From: Gammaproteobacteria bacterium UBA2679
GTDB taxonomy: Bacteria > Pseudomonadota > Gammaproteobacteria > Pseudomonadales > Oleiphilaceae
DNA length: 64,000 nucleotides
Reading direction: 5' to 3'
NCBI GenBank assembly: GCA_002354735.1
Contig: DEMD01000015.1
Location: 147,304 to 211,303, forward strand
Position numbers and translations under genes: made by a program. Shown here piece by piece: positions 29,830-38,255 of the stretch; within the stretch, counting starts at the first letter, position 1, and every line of letters begins with the position of its first letter. Below the pieces are notes generated by a model. It did not search any database. It saw only the letters and a list, made by a program, of their open reading frames with translations, and was not told where the DNA came from.

Positions 29830-29880
29830 TGACGACGAACCTCGGAGCAACCCGACGGCAGGCATCTGGAGTATGAGCGC

Positions 29881-30090
29881 ATGAACAAACAGTTCTGGGA
29901 CTTTCTACTTGCAACTGCACTGGAAATAGAGGAACTGGAAGCAGGTGAGACATCATCGGACAGGATCTCGGCACTGATCGAAACCATTGATGTGGCCTAC
30001 AAAGGCGCGTTCGATCCTGCCGATGCCTACGAAGCGTATGTCGTTACCGCGCTTTGCTCCGCACTTCACAAGAAGCTCCCGCGCGACTAG
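29881..30090 (+). CDS. small hypothetical acidic protein
   Basis: Open frame of 69 codons, with GGAG nine bases before the ATG. It is acidic and mostly helical in character (FLLATALEIEELEAGE, then SALIETIDVAYKGAFDPADAYEAYV). There is no signal or membrane segment. It lies 51 bases after the LrgB-like gene and before a CDF exporter gene. I do not recognise the family. Base composition is like its neighbours, and the frame seems genuinely coding. Confidence 0.55.
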   Translation: MNKQFWDFLLATALEIEELEAGETSSDRISALIETIDVAYKGAFDPADAYEAYVVTALCSALHKKLPRD

Positions 30091-30204
30091 CATCTGAAGG
30101 CAATGCAAAGATGCGAGCCCGAAGCGGAGCACCGTGAGCAGCCACTGACTATAATCAGGTGGCGACAGGTTTTTGCTGTATTTTCAGCTCAAGGAGCGTT
30201 TGGC

Positions 30205-31179
30205 ATGGCTGGCCACAAGCACGAACACCATCATCATGCTGACCACACGCGTGGTCATACACACAGCGATGGCCACAGCCACGGTCACAGCCACAGTCAC
30301 GGCAGTGGCCGAACATTATTGTTTGCACTGGTGTTCACCATCAGCTTCGCCATCGTCGAAGTGGTGGGCGGCATCATGGCCGATTCGCTCGCATTGCTTT
30401 CCGATGCTGGACACATGTTCACTGACTCTCTGTCGCTGGCTGTTGGCGCGTTCGCCGCATGGCTGGCCAGTAAGCCCGCCTCCCTGCGTCATTCATTCGG
30501 TCTTCAACGTGCCGAAGTGCTTGGTGCGCTCTTCAATGTCATTTTCATGTTTCTGGTCGTGGCATTCATCATCTACGAAGCGCTCATGCGACTGAATGCC
30601 ACACCTGAGGTCAATGGCCTTGTCGTCATGGTTATCGGAGGGCTTGGGCTCCTGGTGAATGTGATTGTCGCCTGGGTGCTGTTACGTGGAGAACAGAATA
30701 TCAACGTTCGTGGCGCCTTTCTGCATGTGCTGGGCGATCTGCTCGGCTCCGTGGCAGCGCTAGCCGCTGGTGCAACAATTTACCTTGGCGGACCATTCAT
30801 CATTGATCCGATACTGTCGCTCGTGGTCAGCCTGTTGATACTGGTTTCGGCAATTCGCCTGCTGCGGGAGATTGCACATGTGCTGATGGAGGGTGTTCCG
30901 GCTGGTATCGATGCGGGGCAAGTCAATGAAGCGTTGATCGCCACCCCCGGCGTGCAGGCCGTCCATGACATGCACATCTGGAGCCTCACCACGAGCAGCC
31001 ATGCACTTTCAGCGCATATTGAGCTGAGCTCGATGCAATCATGGTCGGAGACGCTCCCGCAGTTGCGCAGTGTACTGCGAGATCGCTTCGATATTACTCA
31101 TAGTACTTTACAGCCGGAAGATGCGGCCATGCGCAGCGCGTGCGATGCGGACCCCGGCTGTGGTAGCGGCACCGCCTGA
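30205..31179 (+). CDS. cation diffusion facilitator (CDF) metal exporter
   Basis: Inner-membrane CDF antiporter of 324 residues. The N-terminal cytoplasmic stretch has about 15 histidines (HKHEHHHHADHTRGHTHSDG, continuing with HGHSHSH). Six transmembrane helices follow; the metal site is in LLSDAGHMFTDSLSL (HxxxD) and a second in HVLGDLLGS. The C-terminal cytoplasmic domain contains GVQAVHDMHIWSL. It is of CzcD/ZitB type, exporting Zn, Co or Cd against protons. The ATG at 30205 follows AAGGAG; the upstream in-frame extension is not supported. Confidence 0.92.
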   Translation: MAGHKHEHHHHADHTRGHTHSDGHSHGHSHSHGSGRTLLFALVFTISFAIVEVVGGIMADSLALLSDAGHMFTDSLSLAVGAFAAWLASKPASLRHSFGLQRAEVLGALFNVIFMFLVVAFIIYEALMRLNATPEVNGLVVMVIGGLGLLVNVIVAWVLLRGEQNINVRGAFLHVLGDLLGSVAALAAGATIYLGGPFIIDPILSLVVSLLILVSAIRLLREIAHVLMEGVPAGIDAGQVNEALIATPGVQAVHDMHIWSLTTSSHALSAHIELSSMQSWSETLPQLRSVLRDRFDITHSTLQPEDAAMRSACDADPGCGSGTA

Positions 31180-31342
31180 TTCGGTTGGGTTATCGACGGC
31201 GAGCCGTTCAATTCTTTACAAGATCCTGCCTCCCTGGAATGGCCGGCACCCCGTGGCCTCCTATACTTGACTGTATCGGGTGCCATTGGTGCCTCTCAAA
31301 GGTGTCCGCGGAGATATTTGATCTGACAGCGCACAAGCAAGC

Positions 31343-31361
31343 TACTGCCCGTCGCAGTAGT
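31343..31361. repeat. hairpin and repeated 9-mer upstream of the diguanylate cyclase gene
   Basis: CTACTGC-CCGTC-GCAGTAG is a perfect 7-base-arm hairpin. Its right arm with flank, GCAGTAGTG (31355-31363), recurs as a direct copy at 31402-31410, just before the 31422 start. Another stem, ACGGCA-N9-TGCCGT, lies at 31373-31393. The 31180-31421 interval has no gene; this may be the CDF terminator or a regulatory site. Confidence 0.4.
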
Positions 31362-31421
31362 GTCCCCTGATACGGCAGAAATCAAAGTGCCGTCATTAGG
31401 TGCAGTAGTGGATGAAGCCGC

Positions 31422-33263
31422 ATGATTCGCTGGCTTCGTATCTTGATGCTGGCTCTGATATTGCCCGCTACGTTCTGTGTTGCGCTCGAAGAAGTGCGGG
31501 TGGACGACGCCTTCAGCAGCGTATCGCTTGGCACCAGCATGGATTACCTCGAGGACCCTGAAAGGGACCTGACCTTACCCGACATACTCGCCAGGTCCGA
31601 TGAGTTCCAGCCGAGCACGGTGGAGGTGTTGAATCCTGGTTACACTTCGGCCGGTTACTGGGTGCGCTTTCGTCTGAAGAACGTGACGACCGACGCACAG
31701 ACTGTGTTTCTGGACTATCAAACGCCTTTCGTTGACACGATCAGACTTTATCAGCCTGCCTACGAGCCTGGTGAGGGGGCATATCAGGTGCAGCGCTCGG
31801 GACGGATGGTATTGCCGCAGAATCGGCCTTACCAATCCCGCCATTTTGTGTTTCCCATCACGCTACCGCCCGAGCAGTCGCAGACTTTCTATCTTTACGC
31901 GGATAGTGCGGATACTTTTTACATGCCCCTGAAGCTGTTCGACGAGGTGGCACTGAATGAGTATCTACGAACCGGCTATGCCTGGCTGACCTTCTATCAG
32001 GGCCTGATTTTCGCGATGATGGTGTTCAGTCTGTTTCTACTGATCACCATACGAGACCGAGTGTATGGCGCCTATATTCTGGTGATCGTCGTTCATCATG
32101 GGCTGTTCTTCGCCATGTACGACGGCTTGACCTATACCCTGTTTGGCCTCGAACATCCGTGGTGGTCGCGCGAAGCACTCTCGGTAGTATCTGGCGCGTC
32201 GATGGTTCTGCTGATGCAGTTTACGCGACTTCTGCTGTGCACACCCCAGGAGCAGCCAAAGCTCGACCGTTGGATCGTCCGGCTGCAAATCCTGGGCATA
32301 GTTGCCACCCTTGGCAGTATCTTCGTGGATTACTACATCTCCATTCGTGTGGTGAATCCGATCGCCTCCACTACGGGCGTTCTGCTATGCGTGGCAGGCT
32401 GGAACAGTCTGCGTAATGGCAATAGCGCTGCTCGATATTTTCTGCTGGCCTGGACCTTTGTCATCGTAGGTGGCTTTGCTTTCAGCCTGAAGGCCTGGGG
32501 TCTGTTGCCTGTAAATCTGTTCACAGAGTATGGCTGGCAGATGGGCTCTGCACTGGAGGCGCTGCTGCTATCCATGGCCATTGCTGAGCGCATCAATATC
32601 GAGGTTCGCCAGCGTGAGCGCTCGCAGCGCCAGGTGCAGCAGGCGCAGGCACATGCTCTGGAAGTGCAGTTGCGGGCGAATGATACACTCGAAGAGCGGG
32701 TGCGCCAGCGCACCGAGCAGCTTGAAATGGCCAACCTGAAGCTTGAAAAGATGAGCTTTACCGATGGCCTCACCGGCCTGCATAACCGGCGTTTCTTCGA
32801 GCAACGGCTGGACCTGGAGTATGCAAGAGCGTTTCGCGACAAGATCACGCTGGTAGCGATGGTACTGGACATCGACAACTTCAAACGCTTCAACGATACC
32901 TATGGTCATCTGGTGGGGGATCAGTGTCTCAAGGCGGTTGCGGAAACGATTCGTGCCCAGCTGCAGCGGCCAACCGATGTGGCCTCACGCTACGGCGGTG
33001 AGGAGTTCTGTGTGCTCCTGCCCGCCACCAGCCTCGAAGGTGCCTGCCACGTTGCGGAGCGAATCAGGCTGGCAACCGAGAATCTTGGCTTCCTTGTCGA
33101 GGGTAAGCTGGTTCCGGTTTCCATCAGCATCGGTGTTGCCGGCCTCGTTCCCGAGGAAGAAGGAGCAGGGCAGACCTTGTTGAAGATGGCGGATCTGGCG
33201 CTTTACGAATCCAAGCACAAGGGACGGAATCGCGTCACCTTATCTGAAACGCTTCCCGCTTAG
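31422..33263 (+). CDS. membrane diguanylate cyclase with 7TMR-DISMED2 sensor
   Basis: 613-residue signalling protein. A signal peptide (LRILMLALILPATFCVA) precedes a periplasmic DISMED2 domain (about 45-185, pattern GYTSAGYWVRFRLKN). Seven transmembrane helices follow (7TMR-DISM, about 190-405), then a coiled coil (about 410-450) and a GGDEF domain. The active site GGEEF is at 525-529, and the product-inhibition site RPTD is at 516-519, so it should make c-di-GMP and be feedback-controlled. The ligand is unknown; the domain often binds carbohydrates or small molecules. No EAL domain is present. Confidence 0.92.
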   Translation: MIRWLRILMLALILPATFCVALEEVRVDDAFSSVSLGTSMDYLEDPERDLTLPDILARSDEFQPSTVEVLNPGYTSAGYWVRFRLKNVTTDAQTVFLDYQTPFVDTIRLYQPAYEPGEGAYQVQRSGRMVLPQNRPYQSRHFVFPITLPPEQSQTFYLYADSADTFYMPLKLFDEVALNEYLRTGYAWLTFYQGLIFAMMVFSLFLLITIRDRVYGAYILVIVVHHGLFFAMYDGLTYTLFGLEHPWWSREALSVVSGASMVLLMQFTRLLLCTPQEQPKLDRWIVRLQILGIVATLGSIFVDYYISIRVVNPIASTTGVLLCVAGWNSLRNGNSAARYFLLAWTFVIVGGFAFSLKAWGLLPVNLFTEYGWQMGSALEALLLSMAIAERINIEVRQRERSQRQVQQAQAHALEVQLRANDTLEERVRQRTEQLEMANLKLEKMSFTDGLTGLHNRRFFEQRLDLEYARAFRDKITLVAMVLDIDNFKRFNDTYGHLVGDQCLKAVAETIRAQLQRPTDVASRYGGEEFCVLLPATSLEGACHVAERIRLATENLGFLVEGKLVPVSISIGVAGLVPEEEGAGQTLLKMADLALYESKHKGRNRVTLSETLPA

Positions 33264-33270
33264 AGCAGGT

Positions 33271-34170
33271 TCACCAGGGCAGATCCCTGCCTACATTCAC
33301 GAGGTCATCGATCAGCAGTCTGACCTTTGCAGACAGATACCTGTTCTGCGGATAGATGGCATATATGCCTCGGGCTGGGACAGTCTGATAATCCGGCAGC
33401 ACTTGCTCGATGGTACCAGCCTTTAGCTGCTCTGCAGCCGCAAATACAGGTAGAAGACCCATGCCTATACCTTCGGCAACGGCTGTGCTCAACATTTCTG
33501 CAGAGTTCGCCAGCATATGGGCGTTTCGGTGCACGATACCCTGCTGACCGTCCTTGTGCTCGAAAGACCAGTCTGACTGAATACCATGGCGGCTGTAGAT
33601 GATGTGTCTGTGCACAGCGAGATCTCCAGGTGTTTCCGGCCGGCCATACTGCTCCAGATAGGCCGGGCTGGCGCACAGTAGTATGGGGCAGTCGGCCAGC
33701 CTTCTGGCCACGAGTGTCGAGTCGGCCAGTGTGGCTATACGAACTGCGACATCGTAGCCTTCGGCCACGATGTCGACATGACGATCGTCGAAATCAACCT
33801 GGAGATGAACCGCAGGATAACGGGCCGCGAAGGCGGCCAAGGGCTTGACCAGGTGCCTACGGCCGAAGGACATTGGGGCGCTTATCTTCAATGTACCCTG
33901 TGGCCCGGCGCCCAGATCCTGAATCTGCCGCTCGGCCTCGGCCAGGTCATCCAGTGCCAGCCGGGCCCGCTCATAATAGATGGCCCCAGCCTCGGTGACC
34001 GATACATGACGAGTGGTGCGGTTCAACAGTTTCACCCCCAGCTGACTCTCCAGGTTCTGCATCTGTTTGCTCAGTGCAGAACCGCTCGTACCGAGCGCTT
34101 TGGCAGCCCCGGTAAAGCTCCTGTGCTTTACGATTTCAAGAAAAAGTTCTACCCGGTTGAGACGTTCCAA
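33271..34170 (-). CDS. LysR-family transcriptional regulator
   Basis: LysR-type regulator of 299 residues. The N-terminal winged helix reads FLEIVKHRSFTGAAKALGTSGSALSKQMQNLE, followed by the CrgA-like effector domain (GTLKISAPMSFGRRHLVKPL and the HRHIIYSRHG region). It is divergent from the azoreductase gene, which it probably regulates. The subfamily often responds to quinones or aromatic electrophiles. Confidence 0.92.
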   Translation of the reverse strand: MERLNRVELFLEIVKHRSFTGAAKALGTSGSALSKQMQNLESQLGVKLLNRTTRHVSVTEAGAIYYERARLALDDLAEAERQIQDLGAGPQGTLKISAPMSFGRRHLVKPLAAFAARYPAVHLQVDFDDRHVDIVAEGYDVAVRIATLADSTLVARRLADCPILLCASPAYLEQYGRPETPGDLAVHRHIIYSRHGIQSDWSFEHKDGQQGIVHRNAHMLANSAEMLSTAVAEGIGMGLLPVFAAAEQLKAGTIEQVLPDYQTVPARGIYAIYPQNRYLSAKVRLLIDDLVNVGRDLPW

Positions 34171-34197
34171 TTTGTGTGCCTGCTGATATCGAGATAC

Positions 34198-34246
34198 TAA
34201 TTATAGTGGTTTTGGACTTAATTATATTCCTCCGCACTTGATTATC
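34198..34246. promoter_or_regulatory. three phased AT-rich repeats in the LysR-azoR intergenic region
   Basis: TAATTATA occurs at 34198-34205 and 34219-34226, and a variant TGATTATC occurs at 34239-34246. The spacing is 21 and 20 bases, about two helical turns each, so the copies face the same side of the DNA. This fits LysR tetramer recognition and activation sites; part may also act as promoter. The function is inferred. Confidence 0.5.
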
Positions 34247-34311
34247 ATCCTCCTGGAAAGAGATAGAGTAGATCCAAGCATTTTCGATTCTCTGAAAAAA
34301 AGGACAGGACC

Positions 34312-34905
34312 ATGAGCACTATTCTCCATCTGGATGCCAGCGCGCGTAGTACAGACTCTACCAGCCGAAAACTGTCACGCACTTTGCTGCAGGGCCTTCA
34401 GAACGATGGCGATCAGGTTATCTATCAGGATCTTGCCGAAGGCCTTCCACTGGTGACCGAAACGATGATTGGCGCCTACTACAGCCCGGCCGCTGAACGC
34501 ACAGTAGCGCAGCGCGAGACCATTAGTGTTTCCGAGGCCCTGGTCGATCAATTGGAGGCTGCCGATACCATCGTGATCGGGCTGCCAATGTACAACTTCA
34601 ATGTCCCAGCCAGTTTCAAGGCGTGGATTGATCTTGTGGCCCGAGTTGGCCGCACCTTCCGCTACACCGACGGTGGTCCGGTGGGTCTGCTCGAAGGCAA
34701 GCGAGCTTTCATTGCAGTCGCGACCGGTGGGGTAGCCGTTGGTAGTGAAGCCGACTTCCTCACGCCCTACGTCCGTTTCGTGCTGGGCTTCATTGGTATT
34801 ACCGATGTCACGTTCATCACGGCCGATCAGCTGAATGCCAAGGGCGACGAGAGTGTGGAACGTGCACGCGCGCAGATAGAGGGTATTCTGGGCGAGGCTG
34901 CCTAG
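34312..34905 (+). CDS. azoR: FMN-dependent NADH azoreductase/quinone reductase
   Basis: AzoR-type flavodoxin-fold enzyme of 197 residues. Motifs are LHLDASARSTDSTSRKLS (FMN phosphate), GLPMYNFNVPASFKAWIDLVAR and VATGGV. It reduces quinones and azo dyes with NADH in the cytosol. The start has AGGACAGGACC upstream. Its stop overlaps the convergent methyltransferase stop by four bases, within the palindrome CTGCCTAGGCAG. Confidence 0.92.
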   Translation: MSTILHLDASARSTDSTSRKLSRTLLQGLQNDGDQVIYQDLAEGLPLVTETMIGAYYSPAAERTVAQRETISVSEALVDQLEAADTIVIGLPMYNFNVPASFKAWIDLVARVGRTFRYTDGGPVGLLEGKRAFIAVATGGVAVGSEADFLTPYVRFVLGFIGITDVTFITADQLNAKGDESVERARAQIEGILGEAA

Positions 34906-35696
34906 GCAGGTTGCCGCCTGCGCCGCCGCCAGACAGTCAACTCAGCTACAGTGTGCTGAAACTTTCTGGCGGTCTCGCGGATCACGAAGTGCACGTCGAC
35001 GGGCTTACCCTGAAGTTCAAAATCATCATTTAGAATGGCGTGCATGCCATCGAGTACTGTTCGCGGCTTGCTGTGCTCATCGATAAAACCACCCAGCCAG
35101 GCATCACGTCCGGTGAAGGCCTCCAGCAGTGTATATGGACTGCTGATAACGAGAAGGCCATCATCATTGATGCGCGCTTGCATACCAGCGAGGAACTGGG
35201 CGGGTTGCGCAAGCCGGTCAAGCAGATTGCCGGCAAAGATCAGGTCGTGTCGCTGATGTTCCTCAACAGCGCAGGCGTCGCCGACCCTGAACTTCACTCT
35301 ATGAGCTGTCTGCCTGAGCCCGAGGCTGGCGAGATCGGCGGATCGGTTTTCCAGCAGCTCGCCTTGTATTGCGACCGAGTAGGGGTGCTGCCCGGTCTGT
35401 TGCAAATGCTGTGCGGCTTCGATAAACCGCGCAGACAAATCGACAGCCTCCACATGTTGGAAATGGCGGGCCAGCTCGAAAGCGGTACGGCCGCAGGCAG
35501 AGCCGAGCTCAAGTACACGTGCGGATTCACGAAATCCCTCGCGGGTGTGAGGGCCCGAGAGCGCCTCGACGCACAGTTGCGCGCAGCGTGCAGGATAATT
35601 GACGACCCCGAAGTGCTCGGGACCGTAGTGAAAATCGAGATACTGATTCAGTAGCTCATCAGTCTCATAGGTGGCCTGATTCATGCCGACACTCAT
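34902..35696 (-). CDS. OvoA-type 4-mercaptohistidine N-methyltransferase-like protein
   Basis: SAM-dependent methyltransferase of 264 residues resembling the C-terminal domain of ovothiol synthase OvoA. It has the entry motif YETDELLNQYLDFHYG, the SAM loop ARVLELGSACGRTAFELARHF, FAGNLLDRL, and the tail SSPYTLLEAFTGRDAWLGGF then VIRETARKFQHTVAELTVWRR. In OvoA this domain methylates the imidazole nitrogen of 4-mercaptohistidine. Here it is a separate gene whose ATG overlaps the stop of the sulfoxide synthase gene (ATGA). The longer upstream frame only shadows that gene. Assignment is from sequence pattern and context. Confidence 0.82.
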   Translation of the reverse strand: MSVGMNQATYETDELLNQYLDFHYGPEHFGVVNYPARCAQLCVEALSGPHTREGFRESARVLELGSACGRTAFELARHFQHVEAVDLSARFIEAAQHLQQTGQHPYSVAIQGELLENRSADLASLGLRQTAHRVKFRVGDACAVEEHQRHDLIFAGNLLDRLAQPAQFLAGMQARINDDGLLVISSPYTLLEAFTGRDAWLGGFIDEHSKPRTVLDGMHAILNDDFELQGKPVDVHFVIRETARKFQHTVAELTVWRRRRRQPA

Positions 35697-37111
35697 GACG
35701 GCTGGCCCCGCGTGAGCGCACAGCTGCGAAAACCTGTAAAGACGTCGAAACGGTCGGGCAGATAGGCCTGGCGGTACGTACCACGGATCAGCAGCGATGA
35801 TGTGGCACAGGAGCCACCGCGAGTGGTTTTGTGGCTGCCGAATTGCAGCGTCGACATATAGGGATACATATCCATCTTGAAGCCATCGTAGGGCAGGAAC
35901 TGGGATGAGGTCCACTCCCAGCAGGTGCCTATCATCTGCAGGCAGCCCGACGGACTTGCACCATCGGCCAAGGCCGTGACCGGCAGACGACCCAGGCTCC
36001 GGGCGTCCATGTCGACCAGATTCGTCCACTCATCAGGTGAGCGAGGATCGCTATCGCCGGCTTCCCAGGGCAATAGTCGAAAACGCTGACCAGGCCGATT
36101 TTCAAGGGCAGCGGCTTCCCACTCCTGCTCTGTCGGGAGTCTGCGTCCAGCCCACGCGCACCAGGCTTCCGCTTCCCAGTAAGAGACGTGGATGACCGGC
36201 ATGGATGGTTCGAGCGGCAGCCACTTATCGAAATGTCGGACCTCCCAGGCGCCAGTCGATGCTGATTTGCGCCAATATTGGGGGTGCTTCGGCTGGACAT
36301 CGATGATCTGCTGCGCTTCATACCCCTGCTGGGTTCGCCATTCTGCGGCGAGCTGCCGCTTATGAACATTCTGCAACCAGCTTTTGCCCCCCCGACTCCA
36401 GAGTTCGGTTCGCTCGTAGCCCCCCGCTTCCACAAACGCCAGATAGTCTCCACAACTGACGAGAGTTCTACTTATCGAGAAGTCGCTGATGGCCGTATGA
36501 AACCGCGGCTGTTCGCTGTCAAAGGAGAAATCGCGGCGCGCAAATTCGCTTGAATGACCAGGTTGGCCGATCAGAAAGCGGCCGCCGCGAATATGCACGT
36601 CATTCGCCTGATCATTCGCGCTGGTCGCCTCCCGGGCAGCCGCAACGTCACTCGCCGAAGACGGGGCTGGCAAGGCCAGGGTCTGTCTGGCCCAGATCAT
36701 CGACTCGATGTGCATGTTCTGATGACAGATGGCATAGCGGTACAGATAGTGATCCTGCGGCGTCAATGGCCGATCACGTAGCCGTGTCATGACCTGAGTG
36801 TGCACATATCTCGCATATTCCAGCGTCGCCGCACATGAGGGGAAGAGACTCGCTGACCAGCGGTCCTCGTGATCCATTTCGAAGGAATCCCAGACATCAT
36901 CCATGCCTGGATCGAATGAGGCGATCCCATCCAGCGCCATGAGCAGGAAGCTTTCGTAGAAGAATGCGCTGTGACCAAGCTCCCATACCGGCGGATTTAT
37001 GCCCGGGTGATACGGCACCGAGCGCTGCGCCTCAGACAAGTCGCTAACCAGGGCCTCGATTCTCCGCTGGGTGATATCGAGCGCTGCGATAAGCTTCTCT
37101 TGATTATCCAT
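35693..37111 (-). CDS. EgtB/OvoA-family non-heme iron sulfoxide synthase
   Basis: Protein of 472 residues with a DinB-like N-terminal domain and a C-terminal FGE-sulfatase (formylglycine-generating enzyme-like) domain. Iron ligands read as H47 (WELGHSAFF), H130 and H134 (CHQNMHIES), with the same 83 and 4 spacing as H51, H134 and H138 of mycobacterial EgtB. FGE-domain landmarks are VIHVSYWEAEAWCAWAGRRLPTEQEWEAAAL and the end TTRGGSCATS, GTYRQAYLPDR. It should join a thiol to a histidine derivative with O2. The downstream ovothiol-type methyltransferase suggests a 4-mercaptohistidine product, but the DinB half looks more like EgtB than canonical OvoA. Confidence 0.82.
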   Translation of the reverse strand: MDNQEKLIAALDITQRRIEALVSDLSEAQRSVPYHPGINPPVWELGHSAFFYESFLLMALDGIASFDPGMDDVWDSFEMDHEDRWSASLFPSCAATLEYARYVHTQVMTRLRDRPLTPQDHYLYRYAICHQNMHIESMIWARQTLALPAPSSASDVAAAREATSANDQANDVHIRGGRFLIGQPGHSSEFARRDFSFDSEQPRFHTAISDFSISRTLVSCGDYLAFVEAGGYERTELWSRGGKSWLQNVHKRQLAAEWRTQQGYEAQQIIDVQPKHPQYWRKSASTGAWEVRHFDKWLPLEPSMPVIHVSYWEAEAWCAWAGRRLPTEQEWEAAALENRPGQRFRLLPWEAGDSDPRSPDEWTNLVDMDARSLGRLPVTALADGASPSGCLQMIGTCWEWTSSQFLPYDGFKMDMYPYMSTLQFGSHKTTRGGSCATSSLLIRGTYRQAYLPDRFDVFTGFRSCALTRGQPS

Positions 37112-37250
37112 GGTCTTTAGCGGGCAAGACTGCGTAGGTCATTCAGAGGCCAATTCAACTGATGCGGAGGCAATCCATGCCGTATAAATCTGATTCATTA
37201 TCACACATCATCTTTACTGATGCCGCTTTTCGTGTCGGGAGTGCACGATC

Positions 37251-38081
37251 ATGAAGTCGCAGACAGCAGTCATAGGTGGCATCCCAATGCGCTGGATCGA
37301 GCGAGGGCGAGGTGATGAGGTCCCGCTCGTGCTTATTCACGGTATTCCGACTTCGCCTCGTCTATGGCGGCATGTGATGGCAAAACTCCGAGGAGTGCGC
37401 TGTCTGGCCTTCGAGATGGTCGGCTATGGCGAGTCGATGGAAGCAGGCGTCGGACGTGATATCTCGGTTGGACGCCAGGCAGACTATCTCATCGACTGGC
37501 TTACTCATCTCGGTATAGAGCGAGCAGTATTTTGCGGCCACGACCTCGGTGGCGGGGTTGCGCACATTGCAGTAGTCCGCCATCCACAACGTTGCGCAGG
37601 GCTCTTTCTGACCAATGCGATTGGCTATGATTCCTGGCCCATTCCCAGCGTGAAGGCCCTCAAGCTGACAGCACCATTGGTAAAGCATCTGCCTGACATC
37701 GCCGCCAAGCAGATTCTGCGCGTATTGATGATTCGCGGTCATGACAAGCTGCAGATCGCCGAGGAATCACTGGACGTACATTGGTCGGCTTATGAGCGTC
37801 ATGGTGGTGCCGCTAGCCTCATCCGTCAGGTCATGGCGCTGAATGTCGAAGATACCGAGTCGATCGCCGGGGCCCTGCCAGGCTTGAACATACCGGCAAG
37901 AGTGGTGTGGGGCACTAGCGACAGCTTTCAGAAACTGCGTTATGGTGAACGCTTCGCGCGGGACCTGAATGCACCGCTACACCGCATTGAAGGCGGCCTC
38001 CATTTCACGCCGGAGGATCATCCGGAAATCATTGCTGAGCAGATCACACGTCTGCTCGAGGACATTGAAAGAGCTGCCTGA
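37251..38081 (+). CDS. alpha/beta hydrolase with aspartate nucleophile
   Basis: Alpha/beta hydrolase of 276 residues. The oxyanion motif is HGIPTSPRLW, and the nucleophile elbow is CGHDLGGGVAH, with Asp instead of Ser as in haloalkane dehalogenases, fluoroacetate dehalogenases and epoxide hydrolases. The catalytic histidine is probably in GGLHFTPEDHPE and the acid in VVWGTSDSFQ. It is cytosolic, with no signal peptide, and starts at ATG with GGGAG upstream. It is divergent from the sulfoxide synthase gene. The substrate could be a halogenated compound or an epoxide. Confidence 0.85.
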   Translation: MKSQTAVIGGIPMRWIERGRGDEVPLVLIHGIPTSPRLWRHVMAKLRGVRCLAFEMVGYGESMEAGVGRDISVGRQADYLIDWLTHLGIERAVFCGHDLGGGVAHIAVVRHPQRCAGLFLTNAIGYDSWPIPSVKALKLTAPLVKHLPDIAAKQILRVLMIRGHDKLQIAEESLDVHWSAYERHGGAASLIRQVMALNVEDTESIAGALPGLNIPARVVWGTSDSFQKLRYGERFARDLNAPLHRIEGGLHFTPEDHPEIIAEQITRLLEDIERAA

Positions 38082-38216
38082 GCACACACGAGCCTGCTGA
38101 TCGGCTTCAAAAGGGTGAGCGTATTATTCCAAGCCTGGTTGTCATCTCAGTCGCTACCTTTAACAGGTCTTCTCTGAGATTGTGCTGCTGTCGATGTATC
38201 TCTGGAAGGACTGTTA

Positions 38217-38255
38217 ATGCGCCTTGAAATGAGCGCAGTCCATGGCTCGGTCTGA
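38217..38255 (+). other. possible 12-codon leader ORF coupled to the hybrid kinase gene
   Basis: ATG at 38217 follows a strong GGAAGGA site and encodes a 12-residue peptide ([12 protein letters not shown]) ending in TGA at 38253-38255. One base later is ATG 38257, which is in the kinase frame. The kinase's own upstream ATG (38242) lacks a good ribosome site, so translation of the leader may drive the kinase by coupling. This is an inference from sequence only. Confidence 0.4.

Noticed and set aside
30225-30302. Repetitive CAC/CAT-rich tract as a possible DNA repeat array
   Set aside because: It encodes the His-rich N-terminus of the CDF exporter; irregular repeats reflect codon composition, not a CRISPR or satellite.
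35697-36029. N-terminal extension of the methyltransferase frame
   Set aside because: It runs antiphase over the sulfoxide synthase gene and has no similarity to the methyltransferase family; the ATGA-overlap start at 35696 fits better.
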